From assembly GCA_025917655.1 (NCBI GenBank), contig CP084620.1, positions 2,728,001 through 2,792,000 on the forward strand: DNA of 64,000 nt, in the 5' to 3' direction. Shown here in pieces: positions 1 through 11,940 of this stretch. Made by a program: the position numbers and the translations under genes. Numbering within the stretch: the first letter of the stretch is position 1; the number at the start of each line of letters is the position of its first letter. Under the pieces are notes generated by a model. The model saw only the letters and a list, made by a program, of their open reading frames with translations, had not been told where the DNA came from and made no database searches. This DNA comes from Chlorella sorokiniana. Its lineage: Eukaryota > Chlorophyta > Trebouxiophyceae > Chlorellales > Chlorellaceae.

Positions 1-387
1 TCTCCTCCACGGCGCTCAAAGACATCACGGGATACTCATGGGACCGCAAGCGCATCGAGGTGAGACAAGCCTGGTTTGCTGACGCTGCGCTGCGGCAGGG
101 CACATCGAGAGGGCCTGCTTCTGTGCCAACTGGCTACGGCTGCTTGCCAATGGAGGGCAGGGCCAGCGCACCTGCGCAACCTGCACTGCACACCTGCTCA
201 ACGTCCAGCAAGCTGCACACGGCTGGCTTGCAACTCTGTCTCATCCCTTTCCTGTCTGTGGCTGCAGTGGGAGTGGACCAGCTGCGATAGCGAGGACGCG
301 TCGTCGGACGGCAGCAGCAGCAGCGAGGAGGCGGGGGAGGATGACAGCCGCCGCCGGCTGTCCTTCCGCCGCATGCTGCGCTTGTGA
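1..387 (+). CDS. 3' end of an unidentified protein (partial)
   Basis: Two terminal exons are readable. Exon 3..59 encodes SSTALKDITGYSWDRKRIE and ends at a GTGAGA donor. After an intron with a CTGCAG acceptor, the last exon 268..387 continues in phase with WEWTSCDSEDASSDG, a serine/acidic stretch, and a basic end SRRRLSFRRMLRL before TGA. The tail is therefore Trp-rich, then acidic, then basic. The 5' part lies outside the window and I do not recognise the family. The splice phase (0/0) and the long open last exon support the call. Confidence 0.6.
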
Positions 388-881
388 AATCGCACGGGTT
401 GGGGCCCTGCCCGCCATCATTTCATCTCAGTTGACCTAGTGATGCTCCATGCTGCCTTACCCACGAACTCAACGAATGAAGCTTGCCTTCCCGTTTTTGC
501 TGACCCCACGACGATGCTTCTACCTGCCATTTGATCCCCAACCCGGGCGCCCCAACCGCCCGATCCGTCATCATTGCTTAGCGTTGACTTGCACCACCAC
601 AGCATGACTGCCCTTTTCCGGGCGTTCTTGATATCGTGTTCCCATTCTTCCAATAACCTCCCATCCTCTGCCAACTGCTCTGACGCTGCTGGCAACGCAC
701 CACTGCGCTTCAAGTTGCAGTTCATCCAATGTTACACCCCGCAACTGCGGTCCCAGAAGTGGTCGAGAACAAAGTAAAGTCAGTCGATCAACAGCTGGGG
801 GTGCTATGATAACAGAACGGCCATAGGCTCGTCCCTTCTCCCCCTGGGTGCTGCACCTGAGCTGAAGTTGGCAGCCCGGCG
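388..881. other. Convergent 3' flanks, no gene seen
   Basis: About 490 bases between two convergent genes. No open frame looks coding. A TTACA (TGTAA on the minus strand) at 732-736 lies about 150 bases past the CEP44 stop and suits its polyadenylation signal. Confidence 0.5.
732..736 (-). terminator. TGTAA polyadenylation signal of the CEP44-like gene
   Basis: The plus strand reads TTACA, so TGTAA on the minus strand, about 150 bases downstream of the stop at 882. TGTAA is the usual poly(A) signal in green algae. Confidence 0.45.
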
Positions 882-2995
882 TCACCGCAGCTGAAGGCTG
901 AGCAGGAGCTGCTGCGCTTCTGAGAAGCGGGCCTGCATGCCAGCGATGAGCTCTGCTGTTGTGCTTCCCTTGCTCGGCAGCTGCACCGCCTGCCCGTCCG
1001 GCACAGCAGGGGGACGGCCGCGGGCGGTGCTGCCAGCACTGCTGCCTGCTGCGCGGTGGCCAAGGGTGCATGCCCTTGACCGATGCTTGGCGCACGCTGC
1101 GGGGGCGGCCGGCGGAGCACATGGCAAGCTTGCTGTGCCCACTTGCCCAGGAGCCTTCTCAACGAGCGGGCTGAGCCGCAGCAGCCTGTCGGCTGGTGCT
1201 TGCTGTGCTGGATGCCCAGCCCAAGGCCCCACCCAAGAATGAGTCGTGGCAGCCGACAGCCAAGCGGCGTATGCCCCAGGCTTTGCTGGTTGCTTGATTG
1301 GCACGGGTGCGCGCACCGCTGGTGGCATGACTTCTGGGAAGGCTGGGCCAGGCTGGGCAAACGGCTGGACCATAGGCTGTGCCAAGCTGGCGCTGGCGCT
1401 GTCAGAGGCAGGCGCCGCCCAGCCTGGTGCGGACAGAAGCCCGAGATGTTCGGCAGCCAGCTGCAGCGGCGGCTGAGCCGGCGGCCGCAGCTCGCGGCCG
1501 GCCTCCAGGAAGCGCACCCTGCCCTCCAGCACTATCAGCCTGGCCCTCAGGTGTTCCTGCGCCTGAACGGCCTCCTGCCTGGCTGCCGCAGCCGCCTCCT
1601 GCACGTGGCCCAGCTGCAGCTGCAGCTGAGACAGCAGCTGCGGCTGCTGGTCGCCGCTGCGGCACTGCTCCTGCACCGCCGCTCCTGGCTGGGGCTGGTG
1701 CAGCTGCATCTGGCAAGCGTCGCTGGGTGCCGCAGCAACAGCACATGCGGCCGGGCCTGCACTGACCGTCTGTCGCTGCCGCTGCTCTGGAGGCAGCGGG
1801 TCGTGTTGCAGCCCCTGCTGCCACTGCTCCGCCAGCGGCTCCTGCAACGACTGCGTGACAGCAGCTGCCTGCCATGCAACCTGCCCGCCAGCCCCCAGGC
1901 GCCAACACCTGCGGGGGCATGCTGCTGCTGCTGCGGCTGCTGCTGCACATCTGGCGGGAGCACGGTGCGACCTGCACATCCCGCCTGTGAGCGAGCAGAG
2001 CTCCTGCACGTGCCGGTGGACCCACAAGGGGAGCAAGCGCACCGGCACGCCTCTGTGCACGCCTGGCCGGCTGCGATGTGCTGCGCTGCCGCAAGTGGGG
2101 ATGGCAAGGGCCGTGGCTGGTCTGGGGCGGCCCAAGGGACGTCGGTCTCATGCGCCGCTGCGCCACGTTCTGCGGAAGCATCGCAAGGCATGCACCCTGC
2201 ATCTGCATCTGCTGGCTGCAGGCTCAAGGCGATGGGGGGATATTTCGGCGGCGGCAGTGGCCTGTTGCTGCTGTAACGAGCACGGCCCTGCTCTTCGGGC
2301 GCCTCTGCTGCAAGGGAGGCTGCTGCTGCAGCTCTCGCTGCCTCTGCTCGGGAGGCGCGTAAAGCCGCTCTATGTGCTGTCCCTTGAGAGCCGCAAGCCG
2401 CTCTGTGCGCGCAGCCGCATTGTGCACCTCCCTGCATGCCTTGACAATGCTGCGCACCAGCTGCACCTTGCGCTCAGCGTAAGCCTGCGCAGTGGAGCGA
2501 GCAGGGTGACCAGCAGACCTTTGTAGAGGCCAGCTCTTATGAAAGTAAGTGATGGGCCACGGCACCAGCAACCAACGCCCTGTCGAGCAGCGACGCACCT
2601 CCGACAGGAACTGCGCAGGCGTCAGCGCCAGCCGCATGCCCAGCACCTCCCTGGCAAACTTGAAGACCCCCTCCAGAAACCTGAGATCGCTCAAGCCGTG
2701 TAACTGTGGGCAGGAGGTGTGGCAAACAACGCGAAATGCGATCCAACGCGATCAAAGTGGCAGGGACTGAGAAGGCCTGCAGCGCCACCGCCGCCCTCAC
2801 CTGCAGGCCCCTCTCCGACACCAGCAACGCCACATGCTTGCTGAAACGCAACAGCAAGTAATCCAATGCGGGAAGAAGGGGAGCAGGGCTGCCCGCCTCT
2901 GCGGCAGCGGTGTCGAAGTCATCGGCTGCGAACTTTACCGAACGAAGGGCCGTTTGCAGGGCGGCAACCGCCGCCCTGACATCCCCGGTGGTCAT
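882..2995 (-). CDS. CEP44: CEP44-like centriolar protein
   Basis: Exon 1 (2995..2801) begins MTTGDVRAAV, like the MATGDLKR start of animal CEP44. Exon 2 (2703..2599) carries LHGLSDLRFLEGVFKF and LTPAQFLSE. Exon 3 starts at 2484 with AYAERKVQLVRSIVKACREV, aligning with the FAEWKIQIV segment of CEP44. Introns 2704..2800 and 2485..2598 keep phase 0. Together these form the complete CEP44 domain (about residues 1-120). The C-terminal half, ending KGSTTAELIAGMQ...SLQLR at 882, is rich in Gln/Ala with a heptad-like stretch (ARLIVLEGRVRFLEA) that suggests a coiled coil. At least one further intron or frame change must lie between about 2430 and 1900; I could not fix it. CEP44 in animals binds centriolar microtubules and helps convert centrioles to centrosomes. 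Domain identity is fairly sure, the exact C-terminal half is not. Confidence 0.72.
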
Positions 2996-3122
2996 GGCAA
3001 AGCTAAATTGTAAAGCGAGGAGCTGGCGAGGGCGCAGACAACTGGTCAAGGACAGGGAGCGCCTTCCACCTGCATCCTGCATTTGAGTTTGTCAGCGCCG
3101 CCGCTGCGCCCAAATTGCAACC
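2996..3122. promoter_or_regulatory. Short divergent promoter region CEP44 / SR factor
   Basis: Only 127 bases separate the two ATGs (2995 on minus, 3123 on plus), so both promoters and 5' UTRs share or overlap this space, unless either gene has an upstream untranslated exon. Confidence 0.5.
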
Positions 3123-5412
3123 ATGTCGCGGGAGAGGGATCGCGACAGGGGCAGGGACCGGGACGAGAACAGGCAGAGCATTTTTGGTGCGCAACCTGCC
3201 GCTGGACGCCAGGTGAGTGTTGCGGGTCGTGCACGGGTTCTTTTATGGCCGGTATGACGGTACAGGGCGGCGCACCACGCTAGGAGGGGCTGCAGAGCGC
3301 TGCGGCTCACTCATCATAAGGCCCATTAAGGCGGCGCGGAGCGTTGCTGCCTCTGCCTCATTGTGCCTGTGGGCGCGCTAAAGCCCTGCCGACGGCCGCC
3401 GATGGTCACCTTGGTGCCTGTGTCCTGCGCACGACCTTTACCGCCGCCGCTGCCGATGCCTCCCGTTGCTGCAGAGCTGAGGAGGTGCGGGCCAAGTTTG
3501 AGAAGTATGGCCCTATCCGCGACGTCTACCTGCCCAAGGATTTCTGTGAGCGTGCAGCAATCCCACCGCCCGCTGCCAACTCTTGCTGCCCCTCCTGCCC
3601 TGAGCTGCACGCCTTCAGCAGCAGCGAGCACAGCAGTCGCCCACTCCGTCAGCTTTTTCAGAGGCTGCTCCAGCTCACACCTACCTACAAACCAAGCGCA
3701 AAGGACCACATTTGCCGGGGCTGCTTGTCCGAGTGAAGTCCAAGCCGCATTTGGGAAGCAGAGAAGGAGCATGAGCAGGCAGCCCGTCCGAAAAGAGATG
3801 GGAGCACTTGGCCGGCAACGGCGTCCAGCGGGCCCAGCCGTCCAGCTGTTCAAGCCCTGCCCAAGCCAAGTGCTGCCGCGAGCTCAAGGGCCTGAGTCAC
3901 TTCACCAAGCCCGAGGAATTTCAGCCTCCAAGCTGAAGAAGCCCCTGCCCAAGCGCTGCCCGCAAGCTCGAGCGCCGTTGGTTTCTCACACAAGCCGGAG
4001 GGGAGAGGGCAGGCATCCTTTTTTTTGACTGAGGTTGCAAGTGCCAGAAATGAGAGGGGCCCAGAGTCGCCGACGGTAGGTTGGCTGGCTTTGGGACAGC
4101 ACAGCATAGAAAACGGCGCTGGCCGTGCGGCTTTCCTCCTGCATCTCGCCTGCGCCCCACCTAACAAACACCGGCTGTACGCGCTGCACCGCATCAGATG
4201 GCAATTGGTGCCCTTCATTACGCTAACCCCAGCCTGCTTCCATCCCCCACTTTTCTTGTTTCCACGTGTGTGGCCCCACCCGCACACCGTCAACCACCCG
4301 TCGTGCCTCCGTTCATGCCTCCCTCCAAATGTGGCCTGCAGACTCGGGCCGCCCCAAGGGCTTTGGGTTCATCGAGTTCCTGGACATTCGCGATGCGGAG
4401 GAGGCGATCTACAATCTGGACCGCACCACTTTTGGTGGCAGGGAGATCCAGGTGGGGGCTGGGGTGGGGGTCCACAGTAACCCACTGCAGGAGAACGCCG
4501 GCAAGGCGCTCTTGTGCATGCATGCGACGCCACCCACTCAACGAAAGGCCCGGCATGAAACTTGTGTTTGTTATATGAGAAATGGGAACCCTGTTTCTGC
4601 GCAGGTGGTGATGTCCAAGGAGTCTCGCAAGACCCCGCGCGACATGCTGGACCGGGAGCGCGGCCCCGCCCGTGAGTGGCGGCGGCGACAGCTTCACCTC
4701 GCCCATGGGTTTAGTGCAGGAGCCCCAGCAGCAGCCGGCGGCCGGGCCGGGCCGCCCGGTTGTTGGTAGCGCTTGTTGGGAGGTCAGCCTTGGGCCGAGT
4801 GACTGATGTTTTGTGCGCTTGTGCGATGACCGCGTGCAGGCGGGCCGCCGAGCCGTGGTGGGTACGACCGCGGCGGCCACCGCGGCGGCTACGATGACCG
4901 GCGGCGCAGCCGCAGCCCGCGCCGGCGGCGGTCCTACAGCCGCAGCCGCAGCCGCGACGGCCGGCGCAGCCGCAGCCGCGACAGGCGCCGCAGCCGCAGC
5001 CGCGACAGGCGCCGCAGTCCTTCCCCAGGCGGTGATCGGCGCCGCGGGCGCAGCCGCAGTCGCAGCCCCCGCGGCCGCAGCCCTGCTCGGTCCCCACACC
5101 AAGAGCCGCAGCCCCCGCGGCCGCAGCCCTGCTCGGTCCCCCACCAAAAGCCGCAGCAGGAGCCCCGCCAAGAGCGTCAGCCGGTGAGCCACACATGCGG
5201 CGTCTCAACCTTCTCTCCTTGACTATGCTAGCTTTTGCAGTTCGCATGCACAAGCTACAGCAGCCACGCATTTCAGTTTTGCTCTACTCTTTGACACAGC
5301 CAGATGCGCACCACCCCGCTCCCTCTTTCTGCAGCTCCCGCAGCCCCGCTCGCCCCATGAGCCGCTCCGCTCCCCCGCCCCCGAGAACGGCGGCGGCGAC
5401 CGTGACGACTAA
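3123..5412 (+). CDS. SR splicing factor (SCL type: RRM plus RS domain)
   Basis: Exons 3123..3212, 3475..3545, 4342..4451, 4605..4671, 4840..5183 and 5335 onward join in phase. The product has a short RD-rich N-terminus (MSRERDRDRGRDRDENRQ) and one RRM: LVRNLPLDAR (RNP2), FEKYGPIRDVYLPKDFYSG, KGFGFIEF (RNP1), EEAIYNLDRTTFGGREIQVVM. SKESRKTPRDMLDRERG follows, then an Arg-Ser domain (many RSRSR and RSPRGRSPARSPTKSRS units). This is the layout of plant SCL30/SCL33 proteins, which act in the nucleus in splice-site selection. Two one-base breaks appear: the T run at 3181-3185 (one T too many to read QSILVRN), and about 5091-5100, where one of two near-identical RS repeats has an extra base. The end is uncertain: one frame stops at 5412 after PENGGGDRDD, which fits the TGTAA at 5628, another runs to 5632. 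The 796-base second intron is far longer than the rest. Confidence 0.85.
3546..4341 (+). other. Long intron splitting the RRM of the SR gene
   Basis: The 796-base intron runs from GTGAGC to CTGCAG and interrupts the codon for Tyr between RNP2 and RNP1. The other introns of this gene are about 150-390 bases. In plants and animals SR genes commonly carry a long intron here that is alternatively spliced for autoregulation; that role is inferred. Confidence 0.6.
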
Positions 5413-5627
5413 ACGGAACACTCCGCCGCGTCGTTCTGTTGCGGGCGCTTTCCAGCCGCCAGCGGGCGGCACCGTCAACAGGCTTCCTGCCCGGGCCTCG
5501 AGGGAAGGAGACGCGCGTGGCTTGCGTTTCCCTGGGTGCTTCCTGTGTTCCCCATGCCCGTACGTGCTCCATTTGCTTCCTGTGCTTGCTGCCCACTGCT
5601 GTGCACGTGACATTACTTGGCTCAGAT

Positions 5628-5632
5628 TGTAA
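5628..5632 (+). terminator. TGTAA polyadenylation signal of the SR gene
   Basis: TGTAA lies 216 bases after the candidate stop at 5412. It overlaps the alternative stop at 5632, which favours the 5412 stop. Confidence 0.45.
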
Positions 5633-5889
5633 CTCCGACAAACCAGGCTGGCACATGTGGTGGCTGGGGCCGGGTCAGCGTTCCGCCAGCCGCACTTCAA
5701 AGGGCAGTGAGGAGGCATCATGCATGCCACGCCTGGAGAATTGTGAATTGGTTTTCATCTCCTTAACCGGCGTTTCCCTGCTCCCCAAGCTGCATGCACC
5801 TCGTTTGCGCTCGCTCAGAAAACCCCTGACGTCTTGGAGGCGACCCAAGGCGTTTTGCGGGAATCGCACAGCCATTAACAACATTGAAA

Positions 5890-8800
5890 ATGTTTGGAGG
5901 CCGCGGTGGAGGACGTGGGCGCGGTGCACGAGGAGGGCGCGGCGGGAGGTCGGGTCCCCGCCTGCCTGCCAAGCTGACCAAGGAGCTGTTTGGAGAGGAG
6001 GCGGCGGGCGGTGGTGGAGGCCGGGGTCACCTATCGCGCAAGGACCGCCGCAACGCTGAACGCGAGGCGAGGAAGGGCGGCGGCATCGCCGGACGAGACA
6101 GCCTCCCGTCACAGCGGCAGCAGCAGCAGCAGCGCGGCCAGCCTCAGCCGTCCGGGAAGGGCGACAGGGGTGCTGGTGGGCCACGGCAGCCTCCTGCCAA
6201 GCGTCAGAAGCTCGGCAGCGCGCCGGCAGCCCAGGGCGGCACGCTGTTCGAGTCGCTGCTGCCGGCCCACCTCCAGGTGAGCCTGCCGGCTACCCGCCTG
6301 TCTTCCCCCTGACACATCATTTCGCCGTCACAAAACGAGCAAGCAGCTCTCTCAATCATCATCTCCTCTTGATTCATGGCCTGGCTGCAGGGCAAAGGGG
6401 GCAGGACCCTGAGCTGGAGCTGCAGCGCCGCCTGGCCCGCAAGCTGGGCCTGAAGAAGGGGAAGACCAAGATGGGCGGCGAGGACGGCCTGGACGAATTC
6501 CTGGAGGGTGAGCTGCTTGGGGTGGTCCCTGTGGCAGCCAGGCTGCGGCCAGCCTGCGGCCCTCGGCAGCTCTGCGGCCGCTGCGAACTATCGCCGCTGT
6601 GGCATCCGCAGCGCCCGCCCACCCGCCAGGGTGCGGCCGAGGAGCGCGCAGCAGGCGGTAACACCGACATTCGGCTGCCGTTCATGGTCCGCTGCCGCCC
6701 CGCAGAGCTGGGAGGCATCGACGACGTCTTCGCTGCAGACGCCGACGACGGCGATGCTGCGATGCAGGGAGGGGCTGCCGCCGCTGCGGGCGCAAGCGCA
6801 AGCACGCGGCGGAGGCGCCACCAAACAGCGAGGAGGAGGAGGAGGAGGGCGGATCAGCGTCGGACGATTTCTCGGAGGAGGAGGAGGGCGATGAGGTTGG
6901 CCTTGGCGGCAGCAGCGAAGGGGACAGCTTGCTGGCGGGGCTGGAGTCGGACAGCGAGGGCGGCTCCGAACTGGGGCCGGACTCCGACGACGGCGGCAGC
7001 AGCAGCGACGGCGGTTTGGAACCCGGGGGAGGTGCCGACTGGCCGCAGCGGCGCCGCCTGCAGCGGCCTCCCTACCACGAGGATGACAAGGCAGGCTCTG
7101 AGGGCAGCAGCGGGGAGGAGGAGGGCAGCGAGGGTGATCTCTTGGCTAGCAGCAGCGACGGAGAAGAAATGGAGGGCAGCGGCTCGGAGGTGGAGGAGGA
7201 GGAAGAAGGAAAAGGAGGAGGAATTGAGCAGCAGCAGCAGCAGCAGCAGCAGCCAGCAGCAGCAGGCAAGTACGTGCCGCCTGCGGCGCGGCGCGCGCGC
7301 GGCGGCGGGCGGCGGCGGCGAGGCTGCCGAGCGCGTGCAGCGGCGCGTGCGGGGCCTGCTCAACCGGCTGGCGGAGTCCAACCTGCAGGGCATAGTGGGG
7401 TGCGGGACCAGCCGCCTGTACCGCCTCTGCTGCCACTGCCACTGCTGCTGCTGCTGCTGCGCTTCAGGCCGCCTGCGGTGGCTGTGCTGCCGCTTGCCAC
7501 CAATCCCTTGATCGCTGGGGATCATGAACCCCCACCCATCCACCTCCAGTGCTGCTTGATGCACGTTGCCGCATCGCAAGAAACCGCCCGGTGCTTCCCC
7601 TCACCACCCTCCCACCTTCCGCAGCGAACTGGCGGAGCTGTATGAGCAGGAGGGCCGCCGCCTTGTGAGCGACGCTGTGTGCGGCGAGCTGGTTGCCGCC
7701 GCCGCCCGAGGGCCCCGCGCCAGCGACCGCTTTGCCGCCGTCAGCGCGGCCGCGGTGGCGGGGCTGGCGGGCACGGCGCGGGCGGCCGAGATCGTGGCCA
7801 ACTTCCTGGACAGGTGCGGTTGGGGGAGCGCGGGAGCCGAAAGGATCAGTTTCTTGAGTTTTTTGTTGTTTGGATGGCTGCGAGACAACAAGAAAGTGTT
7901 GCATGGCCTGACTGCCACCCCCGGCTGTCGCTGGGTCCCCGGCCAGCCGCCGCAGCACCTTGCCAGCATGTCCGTCTACAAGCTCAGCCCGCCGTCCCTG
8001 CTCACTCTCTGCTGCCCCCGGCCTGTTCTTGGGCGTCGCCACGAGCTGCGTCGAACCCCTCTTGCGTGCGCAGGCTCGCCCGTCGCCTGGAGGCGGCAGC
8101 GGCCGGCGGCGACGGCCTGGCCTGCCGCAACCTGGCCATGGTGGCGGCGCACCTCTTCCTGGCGGGCGCGCTGCGGCGGGACCTCGTGCACAGCATGCTG
8201 GACAGCTGGCGCCAGCGGTGCGCCCCCGCCCACTCGTCCTGCCGCCGCTGCAGAGCCCCGTTCGCTTGGCTGTCGCTGCATGCCGCTGCTTCATGCTCCC
8301 GGCACGCTGCTGTCTCTTTCCGCCCTCTTGCACTGCTCCTGCCCCACCCGCTGCCTCTCTGATGCCGCACCGGGTTCATGCGGGTTCCCTCCGCAGCTTC
8401 ACGGAGACCGACGTCAGCCTGATCGCCACCTTCCTGCATGCAGCCGGCCTGCAGCTGCGCGCTGGTGGGTGCTACCGCTGCTGCTGCGCCGGCTGCGCGG
8501 CCAGCACAGAGCCGCTGCCCCACTCTTTCCCGCCCACCCACCATGTGCCTTGCCCTCCACGGCTCTGCTCGCCTGCATGCCCGTTCTCTCACACACACAT
8601 TCAAGCGCGTGCGCGGCCCTCGACACCATATTGACACCCCTCGCCCCTCTACGACATGCTGACGCACGCTCCCCCAGTGTCATACTTATACACATCTCCC
8701 CCCCCCCCCACCCCCCACCCCACCCCCACCATTGCAGCCGACCCCGTTGCCATGAAGGAGCTGGTGCTGGCGGTGCACACGCGGGCGGCGGAGGCGGGGG

Positions 8801-11673
8801 CGCGGGGCGCTGTCCAAGCGTGCCGCCGCGCTGCTGGAGCTGGTTGTGGATGTCAAGAACAACAGGTGTGTGTGGGGGTGGGGGGGGGGGGGGTGGGGGG
8901 CCTGGTCGTGGATGTGAAGAACAACAGGTGGGGGCGATGGTGCTGTAAGAAACGCTCTCGGCTGTCCTCTGAAACTGGCTGCGGTCGATTTGGGTGGGTG
9001 GGGGCTATGTGGCGGGTGGCTCCCTTGCCCGGTTAGGCAAGTGCGGGTGAGGCCCACAACGGCGTGGCCCTCGGGGGAAGGGTATAGCCACCCCAGCGCT
9101 GCCCTGCTCTGCTGCATCCTAAGCGCGGCCCCAACCTTTGCCCCTCCTTTTGAGGAAAGCAAAGCGCAATGAGCAATGTCCTTCACCCTGCTGGCGCACC
9201 TACTCAGTCCCCACCCCCGCCTCTTCTCACCCCGCAGGCGGCGCGAGGAGGCCAAGCACCGGCAGGTGGTGCTGGCGCCCATTGTGGGCAAGTGGCTGCG
9301 CGGGTGCGGCGCGGGCGACGTCGCTGTGGGGGCATCTCGTGGGCCAAGGTGCTGCAGCCGGACAAGAAGGTGGGCCACGACTGCGGCGTGTGTGCTGCTG
9401 GCGGTGGTGTTTGCGGTGAAGCCTTTACGTGAGTGCGTTGCTGGCGACGTGTTTGTGTGTGGTCTGCTGCTGCTGCTGGGCTGTGTGTGTCGGAGGACGA
9501 GGGCATGGAAGGAAGGGGGGTATGGTCTGCAGGCAAGCAGCGTGCGCCACCTTGCGCAAGCAGCGCCTGCCGGGGTGCAAGCCTGCAGGATCCAGCACTC
9601 CCCATGCGGGGTTGCTCCCTTCATCCACCCCCCTCCGCCCTTCTTGTGCCAATCAGGGCATTTGGTGGATGCCCGAAGCGAGGGACGCGGCGCCGTCGGC
9701 GCTGGGGGCAGCGCCGCGCTGCGGGCAGCAACCGCGGAGGCTGCTGCGGGGCTGGCGGGCGACGGAGGGCTGGCGGGTCCGGAGCTGTTGAAGCTGGCCG
9801 CCTCGCTGCGCATGAACACGGGTAAGGGGGGGGGGGCGCCAAAAGGGCAAGAGGGGAGTGCGGGGAAAGAGGGTAGCAACAAAGGGTGGATGGGGGTTGG
9901 GGGAGTGCGTGGTGGCAGGAGTTGAGTGTGAGGGAATGAAAGTTAGTGTTCCCAAGGGCTGGGCAGCCGCCTCGGCCGACGTCCTGACGGCTGGCTTGGG
10001 CGCGGCTCCGGGGTCCGTCCCGCTGCCTCCCAGCCTCCCTTGCCACGCCCCCACGCCCCACCCTCACGCCCACCCCAACCGACACCCCCCAAACACACAC
10101 AGACGTGCGCCGCTCCGTCTTCTGTTGCGTGATGGGCGCCGAGGACTGCATGGATGCTGCGGAGCGCCTGCTGCGGCTGGGCCTGAAGGGGGAGCAGGAG
10201 CGGGAGGTGACCCGCGTCACAGTGGAGTGCTGCCTGCAGGTGGGGCCCTGCGGGTGGGGCGGCGCGGCGCCCGCCCGCTGTGCGTCGGCGGCACGGTGGC
10301 GCCAGCGACAGGCTGGGGCGCGTGCGAAGGACACGAGTCGCAGAGTGCAGAGAGAGCTCGTTGCTTGTTTGAGGAGGGGCCGTGGATGGCTTGCACAAAT
10401 ATGCGCTGCCGCTGCTGCGGCCCACCTCGGCCCGGCGGCTAGAGCTGGCCTGGGCCCGTGCATGCCCCGCCAACCTGGTCCCCGGCCCTCGCTTGATGGT
10501 TTTCCCTCCCGCACGCAACACCCCCCGCAGGAGAAGGCCTGGAACGCCTACTACGCCCACCTGCTGCTGCGCCTGTGCGGGGTGGGGAAGGGGCACAAGA
10601 TGACGCTGCAGGTGCGGCGGCGGGCACGCCGCTGGGGCCTTCTTTCTTCCTATTTTAGCACCTAGGTTTGACGCTTTTGACGCGCAGCTTGGGTTTTGGG
10701 CCAGCTCTTGCTTGATCCAGCGCTCATGCCCCATTCAGCTGCCACACCCAGCCCATTTTGCCTCTCGCACACGCCCTGGTACCCTCCACCCACCCCAAAC
10801 CCACCTACCCCACCCCCACACCCCAAACACGCCCAGTTCTGCTTCTGGGACCACCTGAAGGAGGTGGGGGATATGGAGGTGCGGCGCCTCACCAACCTGG
10901 CCCGCCTCATGGCCGCAGTGATGGCGGGGGGCCTGCCGCCGTCGGCTCTCAAGGTGCGCAGCGGGGAAGATGGGGGGGGTAGCCGCTGAAAGGATGAAAA
11001 AGCCAGGCGCGTGCGGCTTGCAAGAGAGGCGTGGGTGCAGGCCTGTCTTGACACGCTGGGCTTGGCCCCTGCTGACGCCTGCCATGCCCTGCTGCCGCCT
11101 TGGGCCCATGCCACTGCCAATGGCTCCGCTTAATGGCTGCTGCCCCCTGCTGTGGGCCAGGCGTATGACTTTGCGGCGGCGCCGTCGGCGCGGGAGGTCC
11201 TCTTCTGGCGCATCTTTTTGAGCACCTGCTGGGCGCCTGCAAGACGCCCGCCGACAGTGCAGACCTCTTCAAGCGGTGGGTGGGGTGGAGGCGGCTCTGG
11301 CTGTGCGCGCTGCAGCACAGACAGCAGGAGTCGCAACGGCGGCTGCGCTGCTGGCTGCCTTGCCGCCGTGCTGCCCTGGCAGCCGCCCTGCTGGCCCATG
11401 TTTGCTGCCTGTGCACGCCCTCCTTTCAGTCCGTCTTCCTTCCTTTCTCCCGTCCTCCGCTCAGCCCCTGCCCCGCTCCTCCCCGCTCCTCCCTGCAGCA
11501 TCGCAGCAAATCCCGAGGTGAAGGCGCTGCGGGCGGGCCTGCTCGCCTTCCTGCGGCGCTCCGTGGGGCCCTGGCTGGCGGCGCGGGGCCCTGGCAGCGG
11601 CGGGCTGAGCAGCCAGCAGCTGGGGGAGCTGCTGCGGCGGCTGCGCGGCGCGGAAAAGGCATTGGCAGGCTGA
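5890..11673 (+). CDS. NOM1: NOM1/Sgd1-like nucleolar MIF4G-MA3 protein
   Basis: Fourteen exons: 5890..6276, 6405..6507, 6706..7399, 7625..7813, 8074..8217, 8397..8464, 8738..8865, 9238..9369, 9657..9821, 10103..10239, 10531..10611, 10837..10953, 11161..11275, 11499..11673. The start MFGGRGGGRGRG opens a Gly/Arg-rich nucleolar-type N-terminus, followed by DGLDEFLE, a very acidic region, GKYVPPAARR, then the MIF4G domain (RGLLNRLAESNLQ, ELAELYEQEGRR, FTETDVSLIATFL, ELVVDVKNNRRREE, SWAKVLQPDKK, IWWMPEA) and the MA3 domain (AASLRMNTDVRRSVFCCVM, LLRLGLKGEQEREV, CFWDHLKEV). The spliced product is about 878 residues, the size of animal NOM1. The family acts in 18S rRNA maturation in the nucleolus. 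Six single-base breaks are needed: about 6750-6790, 7290-7310, 8803-8811, the G runs 9328-9332 and 9704-9708, and the T run 11215-11219. TGTAA follows 22 bases after the stop. Confidence 0.9.
8840..8927 (+). repeat. Duplicated 3' end of NOM1 exon 7
   Basis: The last 26 bases of exon 7 (8840..8865, encoding LVVDVKNN plus two bases) recur at 8902..8927 inside the following intron with two substitutions, each copy followed by a GT donor. A G-rich spacer with a long G run separates them. The donors are 62 bases apart, so using the second would change frame. Confidence 0.8.
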
Positions 11674-11694
11674 CCCCTGCTTGCTGTGGAAGCG

Positions 11695-11699
11695 TGTAA
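11695..11699 (+). terminator. TGTAA polyadenylation signal of NOM1
   Basis: TGTAA begins 22 bases after the NOM1 stop; a second TGTAA lies near 11723. Confidence 0.55.
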
Positions 11700-11940
11700 C
11701 TTGCAAACCGAGAACAAGCTTCTGTAAACCGAGCCCCAAGTCTGAACAGCAGAGCGGCATGGCTGTCAGCGTGGTGCAAATGCGGCAGCGGGGAGCCCGG
11801 GGCAGGGAGGGGCAGTGCAGGAGCCGGGGGAGCAGCAGGGCAGCACGCAGTGCTCAATGCGGAGGAGGCAACAAGAAGAGTGACTCGGGTGCGGAAGGAA
11901 GCATGCATGAAAGGGATGTCAAGACGAAAGTCAGAGCCAG

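Noticed and set aside
4290-5192. 300-codon minus-strand open frame across the SR gene
   Set aside because: Antisense shadow of the RS domain: repeated Arg/Ser codons read in reverse as Ala/Gly/Pro runs.
8866-8901. G-rich run as a telomere-like or quadruplex-dedicated element
   Set aside because: A plain G homopolymer inside a duplicated exon end; slippage explains it.
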